Positions 10,638 through 19,838 of a stretch of 64,000 nucleotides of DNA are shown piece by piece. The DNA comes from Hygrocybe punicea (taxonomy: Eukaryota; Basidiomycota; Agaricomycetes; Agaricales; Hygrophoraceae). Below the pieces are notes generated by a model. That model was not told the DNA's origin, ran no database searches, and was given only the letters and a program-made list of their open reading frames with translations. The stretch covers positions 4,216,001-4,280,000 of the forward strand of contig OY744463.1 of assembly GCA_963556145.1 (NCBI GenBank), read 5' to 3'. Position numbers and translations under genes: made by a program. The stretch's first letter is position 1. Each line of letters starts with the position of its first letter.

Positions 10638-11189
10638 ATGCCTTCTTCGCTCGATTCTTCAGATACTTCATTCACTATGCTCTCTCAATTTTCGAATGAA
10701 ATCACCAGCGCTACAATCAGCCCCTTTCCTATTGCCATTACTAGACGTCATCATGTCCACTTGACGCCCATAACCGTCCCTGATCGAATCTACACACCTG
10801 TTCCCCATCCCCGCATTTATCCTACCCAGTATCACATACGTCACACTTATCCCAATCAAGAAACCGTATATCTCAGCGTAGCACTTCTCAACAAGATTCA
10901 GAAGCCCCTTCTTCAAGGAGTCAACGTTTGGCTTCTTCGCTATACTCCGCCTAAGCAGATTACAATTGGAATGCACATTACTGGATCTATGGGAGCAGGA
11001 GATGTAGAAAGAATTTGGACCATCAGGAATGGTTATGTTATTTTTCTTTGCAGCACGATCTTTGGAACTCGTTTTTTATTAGCCGCCCCTCAATATTGGA
11101 CTCAAGAAGGTCAGGAGGACAGGACTGTAGGAATCGCTGAGGCTGCAAGGAACTGGCTCGATTCTCTACAAGTGCTATTCTGCGCTTGA
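10638..11189 (+). CDS. ORF3 of the Gypsy element, unknown protein (183 aa)
   Basis: An intact frame between pol and the 3' LTR, 808 bases after the pol stop and on the same strand. The product has a Ser/Thr-rich start, a middle with many His/Pro/Tyr, and an end reading like a small folded domain (V-W-L-L-R-Y-T ... R-I-W-T-I-R-N-G). I see no signal peptide or clear membrane segment, so it is not an obvious envelope protein. The position is where some Gypsy elements carry an extra gene. I do not recognise it; alternatives are a captured host fragment or chance, but 183 codons without a stop in an otherwise intact element argues for function. Confidence 0.5.
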   Translation: MPSSLDSSDTSFTMLSQFSNEITSATISPFPIAITRRHHVHLTPITVPDRIYTPVPHPRIYPTQYHIRHTYPNQETVYLSVALLNKIQKPLLQGVNVWLLRYTPPKQITIGMHITGSMGAGDVERIWTIRNGYVIFLCSTIFGTRFLLAAPQYWTQEGQEDRTVGIAEAARNWLDSLQVLFCA

Positions 11190-11644
11190 CATTTTTTTTG
11201 AAGCACCCCACGTTCCTTATTTTTTTATTTGTTTTTTGTATTATCATCAACTCGAATTAACGCTCCGCATCCCTCACTGCTCTCTGACTAAAGTCCAGAA
11301 AGTCAGACAAGAAACGATGTTTATCCTCCCTGTAAACCCTCATCCTCAGAAGCCATCATCAGCATATGGAATTCACCCCCGCCATCGCTACTCCCATATT
11401 CACCACAGAATTCTTCCATCACAACAATTTCAATTCGCATTCACCTTCCCATCGGATTTAGAGGACAAATTTATATTGTTCATTCTGGAGTCCAGAATGG
11501 CCCAAGAACACATCCGAAACAATAATAAATGCGCAAGACGCCTTGCATAGACAATCCCACAAGCATCTTAGTGATGGGAGGAATTGATTTCATTGTTTGA
11601 AGAGTAGCAACTGGGGACAGTTGATTTTTCTTGTCTTGTGCGAA
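11190..11644 (+). other. 3' untranslated region before the 3' LTR
   Basis: A 104-codon open frame (11236-11550) with no recognisable features lies here. Purine-rich GATGGGAGGAA at about 11574-11584 resembles a polypurine tract but is about 60 bases from the LTR start I prefer (11645), so either the tract or the LTR start may be misplaced. Confidence 0.4.
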
Positions 11645-11749
11645 TGTCATGATCCAAACAGGATTCGGATCAAAACATAGTAATATGCTGTCACTAGTCA
11701 CCATCCCTACAGCACACATCACATTACAAGGACCATTCATACTGGAATG

Positions 11750-11945
11750 CCCCCATCTGCATATGGAGTAGAAAGGAATACCCTTATCTGCATATAGGAC
11801 ACACAGGAAATCCTTATCTGCACATAGGACATACATGAAACCCTTATCTATACAAGGGACATGCAAGGAAACCCTTATCTACAGAAGGGACATGCAAGAA
11901 AACCCTTATCTATGCAGAAGAAATGAAGGAATACCCTTATCTTAA
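11750..11945 (+). repeat. 30-31 bp tandem repeat, each unit with a GATA-factor-type site
   Basis: CCTTATCT recurs at 11782, 11812, 11842, 11873, 11904 and (as CCTTATCTT) 11935, spaced 30-31 bases, with diverged intervening sequence. Its reverse complement AGATAAGG contains the AGATAAG core bound by fungal GATA regulators. More GATAAG or CTTATC copies follow at about 11947, 12009, 12110 and 12126. It lies in the U3 part, upstream of the TATA box. Confidence 0.7.
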
Positions 11946-12253
11946 CTGATAAGGCCCCCAAAACATCTTATCAGAGGCCAAAGAAGCACAAGAAGCACAG
12001 CCACATCCTTATCTCCAATCATAGAGATAACACATGCCACCCATCATTCCCTGATCAAGAAGCACATCACATTTCATATCAATTGATCAAATACAGCCCA
12101 GCCCTGATCTTATCTTTTTCTTAACTGATAAGGATACCCACATGGCATGGCATCAATTGATCAAGAAGCACAGCCTCAGGAAGATGATTCTAGAAGCATA
12201 CCCTGGCACAGCCCTTGCCTTTGATTCACACACCCAAGATTGGACCAGCAACA

Positions 12254-12603
12254 TGACTCACTCCCATCAAATGTGACTCATTGGTCTATCCATGTCAAAT
12301 TATGACCCTTATGACATACTCATGACCCCCCATGACTCATTATGACCACCCATGACTAATTATGACTATTTCTGACTCATTATGCCCCCTCCTTTGATTA
12401 TAATACCTATGTGACTCATTAATTGACTCTGTATGAGTCACAAACCCATGCCTTCCTTTCTTATGACTCCTTATGAGTCATAACCCCCCCATGCCTTTCA
12501 TCATTATGACTCCTTATGAGTCATAAACCTATGCCTCTCCCCTATATGACTCCCTATGAGTCATATCCTATGCTCTCCATTTCATATACCATTCTATGAC
12601 TCA
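12254..12603 (+). promoter_or_regulatory. cluster of ten TGACTCA/TGAGTCA (Gcn4/AP-1-type) sites
   Basis: Exact heptamers start at 12254, 12274, 12333, 12373, 12412, 12434, 12474, 12517, 12557 and 12597. Several lie next to a TATGACTCC arm, making imperfect palindromes around CCTTA or CCCTA. TGACTCA is the classic bZIP site of Gcn4/CpcA, the amino-acid starvation regulator. Ten copies in 350 bp just upstream of a TATA box look like an enhancer. Binding is inferred, not shown. Confidence 0.65.
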
Positions 12604-12627
12604 GTATGACTCCTGCTGTAGAATAGG

Positions 12628-12636
12628 TATATATAG
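12628..12636 (+). promoter_or_regulatory. TATA box of the LTR promoter
   Basis: TATATATAG lies downstream of the bZIP-type cluster. Transcription would start roughly 30-60 bases further on, defining the U3/R border. Confidence 0.6.
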
Positions 12637-13548
12637 AGCCCAGTTTCTGCTGGAGATGGCTCAGTCACCTAATCTGACAGGCCCAGTCACAGGACAGTCC
12701 CTCTCCCAGATTCTGATTCACCCCATCTGTATTTGTTTGTATTACCTACTTTGGTAGTAGCTAGTACCCAAATACCAATTGCAGTTCAGGTCATCATTCA
12801 TTTGTTTAAGGATATCAATCTCAGATATATTGATACTCCCTTATTACTTGTTTGATATATATTCTTTGTGTTCTGTCACATAGTACAGTCACATTCAATT
12901 TCTTTCAAGTTCTATTGATCATCACCAAAGATATCCCAGTACTTTATTCTGCACTAGTAGCCAATGTGCATTTGAAGCTTCGGAATAAAGTCCGATATCT
13001 TGATCATCAATCCTACTTGCCTATTGTTCAGTTCATTCATTCTGTACATAGTATTTTGTCACACCTCCCTTTTTGTTTGACATCTACTGTTACACTTGCC
13101 CATCGCCCATCGCCTATCGCCCATCGTCCATAATCTATCGCTCATCTCTATTGTACCTCTGCTCATTGTATACTTGCTACTTGTATACTTGACTGTTGTA
13201 CACTCGTTCATCTTACACTGTTCATACTTGCTTGAGTTATTATCCGCTTATACTCTCGCATACCTCTTGTCACTCAAAGTCTTTACCTTCAGTAGGGAAG
13301 ACCTCACTGTTCACTCATCCTCTATAAGTCATACATCTGACTTATATTATTGTCAAGTATTTGTTATATCCCTCAAAGCTAACCTTTGATAGGATTCACA
13401 CCACAACCCAACCACCCAACAGGAATACCCCAGAGTTATTAAAGAGCTAAATCCTTGTTCCTAAAGGACAACAAGGTAATTTCCCGATCAACGACGCACT
13501 CCGGAAACCCTTGGTGTGGATTTGTTCAAACACTTCCCACGCAAAACA

Positions 13549-14204
13549 CCGGAACACTGGACAGCACTTAAAAGGATATTCCGCTACCTAAAGGGAATGA
13601 TGGATTACGAACTAACGTATGGCAGAAAGGACCAACGGATTATGACGGAAACCATTCATTACGTCGATGCCGATTGGGGATCCAACCCGCACCGGAAATC
13701 CATTAGCGGATATGTGTTCACGATCGCAGGGGGAGCTCGAAGAAGCAAAGCACGATTGCGTTGTCAACAGCCGAAGCGGAATATGTTGCCGCTACTCATG
13801 CCATGAAACAGCTAATCTGGCATAGAAACTTGTTGAAGGAATTGGACCTACGGTCGGACGAAACATCGATTTTACAATCCGATAATCAGGCCGCGATTGC
13901 TATATTGCACAACCTGGAATTCCACGGGCAGACAAAGCACATAGATATCAATCTACATTTCCTATGAGATCACGTCGTGTCTGGTATTCTCAAAGTCACG
14001 TATATTCCTTCCGAAGAAAATCTAGCGGACATATTTACAAAAGGGTTACCTCGCCTGCTTCACGCAAAGTTCACAGCCGAACTTGGTCTATTGACCGGAG
14101 AGGAACGGGAAAGAGCGGGACACGTAACGGAATACATGGATGATGTTTACCGTGACCCGGAACGAGTCGAAGAGTATTCGACCAAGGGGGAGTGTTGGGA
14201 ATAG
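13549..14204 (+). pseudogene. Copia-type RNase H / 3' end of Pol, truncated and broken
   Basis: The frame starts T-P-E-H-W right at the Gypsy LTR end and continues with the Copia RNase H region: DADWG, S-I-S-G-Y, then S-T-A-E-A-E-Y-V-A, SDNQAA, T-K-H-I-D-I and the ADIFTKGLP box. The part upstream is left of the inserted Gypsy element, outside the window. Two lesions are visible: a small deletion near 13737 where a V-S-W-type stretch is missing and the frame shifts, and a TGA at 13965-13967 where Arg is expected before D-H-V. The stop at 14202-14204 lies inside the LTR, normal for Copia. Confidence 0.88.
14183..14192 (+). other. polypurine tract of the Copia element
   Basis: Purine run AAGGGGGAG directly before the LTR start TGTTGGGAA; it serves as the plus-strand primer. 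Confidence 0.7.
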
Positions 14205-14468
14205 TGGCCGAATAGTCGCAGAAAGGATTAGTAATTCGTATCACGTGACCCCGGAACTCAAACACACCCATCCAATGAATAATGCTGAAGCGCAGCATGT
14301 ATTCTACTCACCACAGGAAACTTCTAGTAGATTTAGCTAGTAGTATAAAAACCCTCTCAGAGAGAGGCAAATATAATTCATTCCACACAAAATATCTTAG
14401 CAGTCAACAACCACTGCAAACTATACATTCCAATAGAAACCAACATAAAAATGTGAATTATCAACTCA
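14193..14468 (+). repeat. 3' LTR of the Copia element
   Basis: Begins TGTTGGGAATAG after the polypurine tract. A TATAAAAA box is at about 14342-14349. The right end is placed near TATCAACTCA; the exact end is uncertain because the 5' LTR is outside the window. A length of about 275 bp is usual for Copia. Confidence 0.6.
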
Positions 14469-14496
14469 CTGAGGGAAAGTAGAACCTATAAAAATT

Positions 14497-14932
14497 GGAA
14501 TGTGTTGAAATGAAGAGCTGGATGAATTTAAGCTATTTCTTTATGGTTTATTCAAGGAAGAGGAGATAGATTTTTGGTGAACAAAACATGACCTTTGGGC
14601 TAAAAGCCTAAAACTGATACTAAAGATCTACCTCCTGGAATACAGCACTACACAATAACTTATTGTGTTTTGCATGTGACTTTGCCAACGTCACAGTCAT
14701 GCTTCATTTTGAGCGCCCAACTCAAAATTGCCATAACTCATGTAATACTCAACGTACAGCTTAGCAGTTTAAAATATGAGAGTTCGAATATAATGTCTAG
14801 ATGTTCACAGTGTAAAAAGTCCCGAAAACGGTCACACAAAAAACCAAATTTTTCGGTGCAACCCCCCCATGTGCAACACCTCCAGAAGCTTTTGGAGTAC
14901 ATCAATCTGCACCAAACTTCACATGCATGACC
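14497..14932 (+). repeat. left TIR of the 5.2-kb Tc1-type element
   Basis: Inverted match to 19447-19740 at roughly 90% identity. About 140 bases between 14519 and 14657 are absent from the right copy, so one arm has gained or lost a segment. Both arms contain the same short open frame with a CSQCKKSRKRSHKK segment, which I read as repeat sequence, not a gene. Confidence 0.8.
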
Positions 14933-15074
14933 TCTGGTAACCTATCAATGTGCTAGTCAATCACTGTTACTTTCTTGTTGATAATTCAATTCCAAGGTGA
15001 GGGAAATTGATGATAACCGCCTAAATTGGGAATTCAATGAAAACTTGGCAGTTCAACACTATCAACAACCACCC

Positions 15075-16263
15075 ATGGTTCAAGGCAAGGCGATCGCGTC
15101 AGTTGTTCAGTGGATAATTGTATGACTCGGCACAACCATGACGGAGGAGGACATTGCCATGTACACCAATGTCTCTAGTCGTTCCGTTCAGAAGATACTG
15201 GCATACTTCAAGCGTTCTGGCCGAATCAATGTCCCTGAGTGCAAAAGGCCAAAAGTGCATTGAATTCTGTGTAACTATGATATTGAGGTGTGTAGCATTA
15301 CATCTTGTGCACTCGTTCTCCACAAACTTTCAATATGCAGTATATGCATCACAGGTTGAATGAATGCCCTGATCTGTATCTCGACGAACTGCGAATGAAG
15401 CTCCAGGAGACTTGCGGTACCTCAGTATCAATTTCGACGATATGGAGAACCCTCGTAAAGGGCGGTTATACCATGAAAAAGGTACACTTTGCACACTATT
15501 TCATAATTATTCAACTAATCAATTGTCAGCTCTCCCGTGTCGCGATCGAACGAAGTGAAGAGAAACGAAACATGTTTGCTGCTCGCATTGGCACATATGA
15601 GGCTGAACAACTAGTTTTTGTCGATGAAAGTGCTGTGGATCGTTGAACAACGTATCGTGGAAAAGCCTGGGCCATCCGTGGCTGAAAAGCAACTCGCAAA
15701 GCCTTCTTTTGCTGCGGACGACGGTATGTTCGCTCACATTTCAGTCCTCCATTCATTGACAATGCTGCTATATGTCTAGGTTTTCTGTTCTTCCCGCTTT
15801 GGCCCTCGAAGATGGCATCATCCACTGCGAAATTGTTGAAGGCGCTTTTGACACAAATCTTTTTTATTCATTCATAAACCGTCTCCTTGATCAAATGCAA
15901 CCATTCCCCGCCCCAAAATCAGTTATTGTCATGGATAATTGCCGAATTCACAAGCACCCTGAAATTTTGGAGCTCATCGAATCTCGGTAAGTTTTGATTT
16001 ATATTATCTTCAATTTTGTGACTACCATGTCATTATTCAGAGGCATGCGGTGTGAATTTCTACCACCGTATTCGCCTGACTACAATCCCATCGAACTGGC
16101 ATTCTCTGCAATGAAATATTCCCTCCGCCGCAATGGCGAATACGTCCGTATGGCTATGACAGAATTGACTTTAATGGATATTTATTGTGTGTTACTCAAA
16201 CCCCTCTATGAGATTAGCCCCGCGGATGTATTTGGTTGGTTTAGGCACTGTGGTTATGTGTAG
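15075..16263 (+). pseudogene. Tc1/mariner transposase (DD34E), with introns and nonsense codons
   Basis: The N-terminal part (E-E-D-I-A ... S-V-Q-K-I-L-A-Y-F) is the helix-turn-helix DNA-binding domain. The DDE_3 catalytic domain follows: first Asp in F-V-D-E-S-A-V, second in V-M-D-N-C-R-I-H, Glu in D-Y-N-P-I-E, with 34 residues between the last two. The C-terminal part reads to a stop at 16261-16263. Short introns are likely near 15245-15355, 15484-15530, 15723-15778 and 15988-16040. In-frame TGA codons lie at 15123, 15644 (both where Arg is expected) and 15683, so this copy should be inactive. Start chosen at the first ATG before the DNA-binding domain. Confidence 0.85.
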
Positions 16264-16469
16264 CTTGTCCTGTCCCCCCCTCCACCATTCCTGTACAATA
16301 TATGTATACCCTTTGTTGTAAATGTGATCTGTGACTTGCTGGTCAGGGAATTAGAATACGTGGCAAAGAACAGTTTTCATATTGTAAATGTACAAAATAC
16401 ACGGGGTCACCACACCTAGGTAATCGAAGCTTGATCACCGGCAGACTGTTTTATCAAAAAACCTAACAA

Positions 16470-17139
16470 CTACTCAATCGCAACCCCAATTCGAACAGCA
16501 ATTTGTTGCCTCCTTTCTATAACAGTGGAATTAGCCGGCAAGGCAGGTAAACCCAGCACATTCACGGATGCAATACACTCTTGAACTGAGAAGAATTAGG
16601 TAACAAGCTCGGAACGGGATAGCAGAATGATCTCACCTGTGAATAGTACAAGTTCATCCCAGGTTCGAGGATTAGGCACTCCCATTAGCGGGTGAACACC
16701 ATTGGCAACTACGGTTGGGTTACGGAGGGGCCCTCGAGGTCCTGATTGGCTGTTGTAAAGGAGAATGGGAAGTTCATCTGACCGTTGAAGCAGCAACGTG
16801 ACATTATCATCGATTCGGTTGACCGTTGCGGTGAGGTTCACCAACCAGGGCGGAGCGGCATTTCCCCCTGGATTATGGGAGAAAGTAACTGAATTCTTGT
16901 AGAGTTCAGTGGATCCAATTTCTGCGTCAGTGGCATGGAGGGGATGTCCTGCCACTATCATGAACAATCAGTAGAGTTCTCACAGCAAAAATCTTCTCAT
17001 ACTGACATTTGGAGTGTGAGAGCTTTTCCACATAGTCCTTCACATTTGTGATATCCGCAAGGGCGGGTGGATTAGCAGTGAGGGGCGGAGGGATCACTCC
17101 CGCAGCATTGGGGGGTGGGACAAGAGCCATGGTTTGCAT
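16470..17139 (-). CDS. Mug135-like protein carried by the Tc1-type element
   Basis: Three exons on the minus strand: a Pro-rich start (M-A-L-V-P-P-P), a middle exon with T-V-N-R-I-D-D-N-V, L-P-I-L-L-Y-N-S and P-N-P-R-T-W-D-E-L, and a last exon ending N-V-L-G-L-P-A-L-P then E-R-R-Q-Q-I-A-V-R-I-G. The Asn-rich middle, the P-x-T-xx-E-L segment and the final R-R-xx-I-xxx-I-G segment match my memory of the Mug135-like C-terminal family, multicopy in mushrooms and of unknown function. No stop interrupts the deduced exons, unlike the neighbouring transposase. Intron borders: about 17006-16936 and 16638-16600. Confidence 0.5.
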
Positions 17140-17309
17140 GAGCTGTTTGGTTGCATGAGTAATTGTTGATGTACGAAATAAAATTTTACGTTGTTCCTGG
17201 CACCAGAGCACTGAAGATTCGACCTTGAAAAGCCAGAGTCTGTCTGATCTTTTAGTGTTTACAAACGCTGACACTAAATGGCTCATACTCACAGCTGTTC
17301 CTCCTGCTA

Positions 17310-19221
17310 TGGCCCAAGGGGCTGTGAAAAGACAACAAGAAGCAGCGAAAGCCAAACGGAAGGCCGTCCAGGAAGCAAAAGCAGCAGCGAATCCCCAAAC
17401 TGTCACCCCTGCTCCCTCTGCTGATGAAGCACCTCAGGAATCAGCTGTAACTGATCCTAACAAAAAGGGGTGCACTGACAGAGTAACCATGTCAACTCGA
17501 ACCCGTTCAACTCATTCTGCTTCCACAAATGGTTCCAATCCTGCGAGAACCGGCACCTTCTTGAAATCAGCCGCATCGACATTCAGTTCCGATGCAGATG
17601 ACTCTGCTGCATCAAAGCCATCATCTGACAACCAGAAACTCACCTCAGCTCAGCCAACTCGTGCAGCTTCGAACCCAGTCAGGGCCTTATTCCATCGCAT
17701 GGCAGTAGACCTCCTCAACGAGCAAACCGGGGATGAACACGAATCTGATGTGGGAGAAAACACAGCTGAAAAGGAGGAGGAGGAACTGGAGTACACAGAC
17801 AGGGAAATATATTCTGAGGAGGTCGAGGTGGTTGAAGAGGCACCGAAGGAGCCAGCCCGCAAAAAAGCTGTTGCCAAGACAAAGAAAAAGGCTCTGCCAA
17901 CTACCCTGTCTGAGGATAGTGACAGCGATCTCATGGATGGTGATTATATCTGCTCATGAATGTTTTGTCATTGCTCATTCTATGCCAGACTCGTTTACGT
18001 ACACCATTGAGGTAAACAACAGAACAACACAGACGCGGTTAATTGAGATGTTGAATTCAACGACTACATGGTTCAGACTTCAGCAAAAATTGGCTGAAAG
18101 GTTCAATATATACCCTACGTCTCTCCATGCTCAGTATCGTTTCAGCACAGACAACAAACAGTCCCTCCCACTCGACCTTACCTCACAAGTTCATCTCAAT
18201 ACCATGATTTCACTTCTTCGGCCACTTGTGGTTCCACCAATCCTTGCCAATGGCCATCGTTCAACTTGTCAAATGAAACCTGTTGTGGTTCAAATTTTCA
18301 ATAAAGGTGATGATCCGGCACTCGTCAGGGATAATAAAGTGAGTACCACATTATAATTTAATAACTCTTTGCATTAATCCAACGTTTCAATGAAGAGCAG
18401 CGGTACAGGAAAGTCAGTTGGGAAGCCGGTGGTCATTGACCAGGATAGGCCGAAAACAGATGCAGACCATTATCACGAACGGAAAGTGCAAGCGCGTACC
18501 CAAATTATTAACACCTTCCAGTGCGATGTCCATAGCCTTCCTGGAAAGCCTGTTCCATGCTACAATGATCCCCACATGGGCCTCTGTTATCCAATCACAG
18601 AGCAGAACCTCAATTTATGGGCGACATTGCATGTAAGATTATTCTTTTTATGTGCCATTTGCAAGCCAATTTAGTAATCCTGCACAGCTAAGGCAACCGA
18701 ATCAATGTCCAGTTGATAAAGTCCCTCCGGAACTTAATATCTATGCCAATGGTCCCCGCACAAGGGCCCCAGCTCAGCACTTACGAGCACAGTCAGCCGT
18801 GGCGCAGCACAGTTACCACCCCAAGTCCTTTCAAACAGGGAATTCTCACTTGCGTCCTCAACCTGTGGCTGAACTCGCACACAATACCAACTCAGCAGCT
18901 CTCATGCCAAATCCAGCCATGCCAACCACTGGCCCAGCTGCCCCAGTCGAGTACCCCCTTATATCTACCTGGCTGGATTACTGTGACAAGCGTTCTGACC
19001 ATTCCGGCGAGGAATTCAGTCGACTTCTGCCAAATTTTGACAAAGAAGGTTTCCGTCGAGTTCACCAACTTACTGGGGATCGGATTACTGTGGAGAAGCT
19101 TGCAGAATGGATTAACATTGGACAGGGCACAGCAGATCTGCTCATTCGTTATGCCGAGGAAGATGTTGCACTGATAAAGGCCGGAGTCTTCCAGATCATG
19201 TCTGACATTGACACGGCTTAA
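17310..19221 (+). CDS. multi-exon accessory protein of the Tc1-type element, function unknown
   Basis: Four or more exons joined by short GT-AG introns (about 17939-17990, 18340-18390, 18632-18690). The N-terminus is basic and Ala/Lys-rich, then Ser-rich and strongly acidic. Next comes Y-T-I-E-V ... L-I-E-M-L ... K-L-A-E-R-F-N-I, which looks like a ubiquitin/PB1-type fold. A Cys/His-containing segment follows (C-D-V-H-S-L-P-G ... M-G-L-C-Y-P-I-T), then a Pro/Gln-rich linker. The C-terminal 90 residues (I-S-T-W-L-D-Y-C-D ... A-D-L-L-I-R-Y-A-E-E-D) resemble a SAM-like helical bundle. I recall similar proteins in many copies in Agaricomycetes but know no function. A nuclear adaptor or DNA-binding partner of the transposon is possible. 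Confidence 0.5.
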
Positions 19222-19446
19222 AATCCAGTTGGAAACACAATGCTAAGCCAATCACACATCCTCTGTTGTCTTTTCGAGGTGTGTGCGGCCCAATTTCATA
19301 TTTCTACGCTCTTTATTTTTGCCTGTGGCTACAAGTTGTCCTGCCCCAATATACCAAAATATTCTCGTTGAAACCTGCTGTGCATGAACGGTCCCTTTTA
19401 TTAATAATAATAATACAGCTCCCAGCATTAAGATGGACTGCTGGGG

Positions 19447-19740
19447 AGCATGCATGTGAAGTTTTCCACCACCTGGTGGACTCCCGAAGCTTCTGGAGGT
19501 GTTGCACGTGGGGGGGTTGCACCGAAAAATTTGGTTTTTTGTGTGACCGTTTTCGGGACTTTTTACACTGTGAACATCCAGACATTATATTCGAACTCTC
19601 ATATTTCAAACTGCTAAGCTGTACGTTGAGTATTACATGAGTTATGGCAATTTTGAGTTGGGCGCTCAAAATGAAGTGTGACTGTGATGTTGGCAAAGTC
19701 ACATGCAAAACACAATAAAGCCCTTCACTTCAACACATTC
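19447..19740 (-). repeat. right TIR of the 5.2-kb Tc1-type element
   Basis: Inverted copy of 14497-14932 without the 140-base segment. It ends TTCAACACATTC, 98 bp before the IPI1 start codon. Confidence 0.8.
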
Positions 19741-19838
19741 TAGGTTGCATTTTTCTCATATTTCCTGAGTTTTATATCACATGGTCAGTTGGTCACGTGC
19801 TCAAACTCACTTGGTTGAAAACTGAAAACTTCAATTTA

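Larger units (their letters stand above)
1..13548 (+). mobile_element. Gypsy/Ty3-type LTR retrotransposon, 5' end cut by the window
   Basis: Positions 1-305 are repeated without a mismatch at 13244-13548, so this is an LTR pair around an internal region of about 11.3 kb. The internal region encodes a Gag-protease frame, a Pol frame in the order RT, RNase H, integrase (the Ty3/Gypsy order), and a third small frame. No stop codons interrupt the main frames and the visible LTR parts are identical, which suggests a recent insertion. The right end abuts a Copia RNase H coding region, so this copy landed inside an older Copia element. The left flank and the target-site duplication lie outside the window. 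The full length would be about 15 kb, large for the group, because of a huge Gag frame and LTRs of about 1.9 kb. Confidence 0.93.
11645..13548 (+). repeat. 3' LTR of the Gypsy element (about 1.9 kb)
   Basis: The right end is fixed by identity with 1-305. The left end is chosen because TGTCATGATCC at 11645 matches the start (TGTCATGACCC) of the related LTR at 38920, whose boundary is supported by a target-site duplication. The LTR contains a GATA-type tandem repeat (11750-11945), a run of TGACTCA-type sites (12254-12603), a TATA box (about 12628) and a segment near 12958-12990 shared with the LTRs at 38920 and 45699. Confidence 0.75.
14497..19740. mobile_element. 5.2-kb Tc1/mariner-type element with long TIRs and two accessory genes
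   Basis: Long inverted repeats (14497-14932 and 19447-19740) enclose a spliced DD34E transposase (15075-16263), a Mug135-like gene on the minus strand (16470-17139) and a multi-exon plus-strand gene (17310-19221). The last two start 170 bp apart and diverge. Tc1/mariner elements are normally 1-2.5 kb with a single gene, so size and cargo are unusual. The outermost bases and the expected TA duplication are unresolved: GGAATGTGTTGAA on the left matches the complement of TTCAACACATTC on the right, and similarity may extend a little further. The right end is 98 bp before the IPI1 start codon. Confidence 0.75.

Noticed and set aside
11750..11945. CRISPR array suggested by regularly spaced repeats
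   Set aside because: Repeats are degenerate, units of 30 bp are continuous without unique spacers, and the sequence is eukaryotic.
12852..13389. ORFs in the 3' LTR
   Set aside because: LTR sequence with simple repeats (CCCATCGCC); no match to a protein type and no conservation signal visible.
14670..14930. ORF with CSQCKKSRKRSHKK, repeated at 19313-19708 on the minus strand
   Set aside because: It lies wholly in both TIR arms; the arms explain the similarity.
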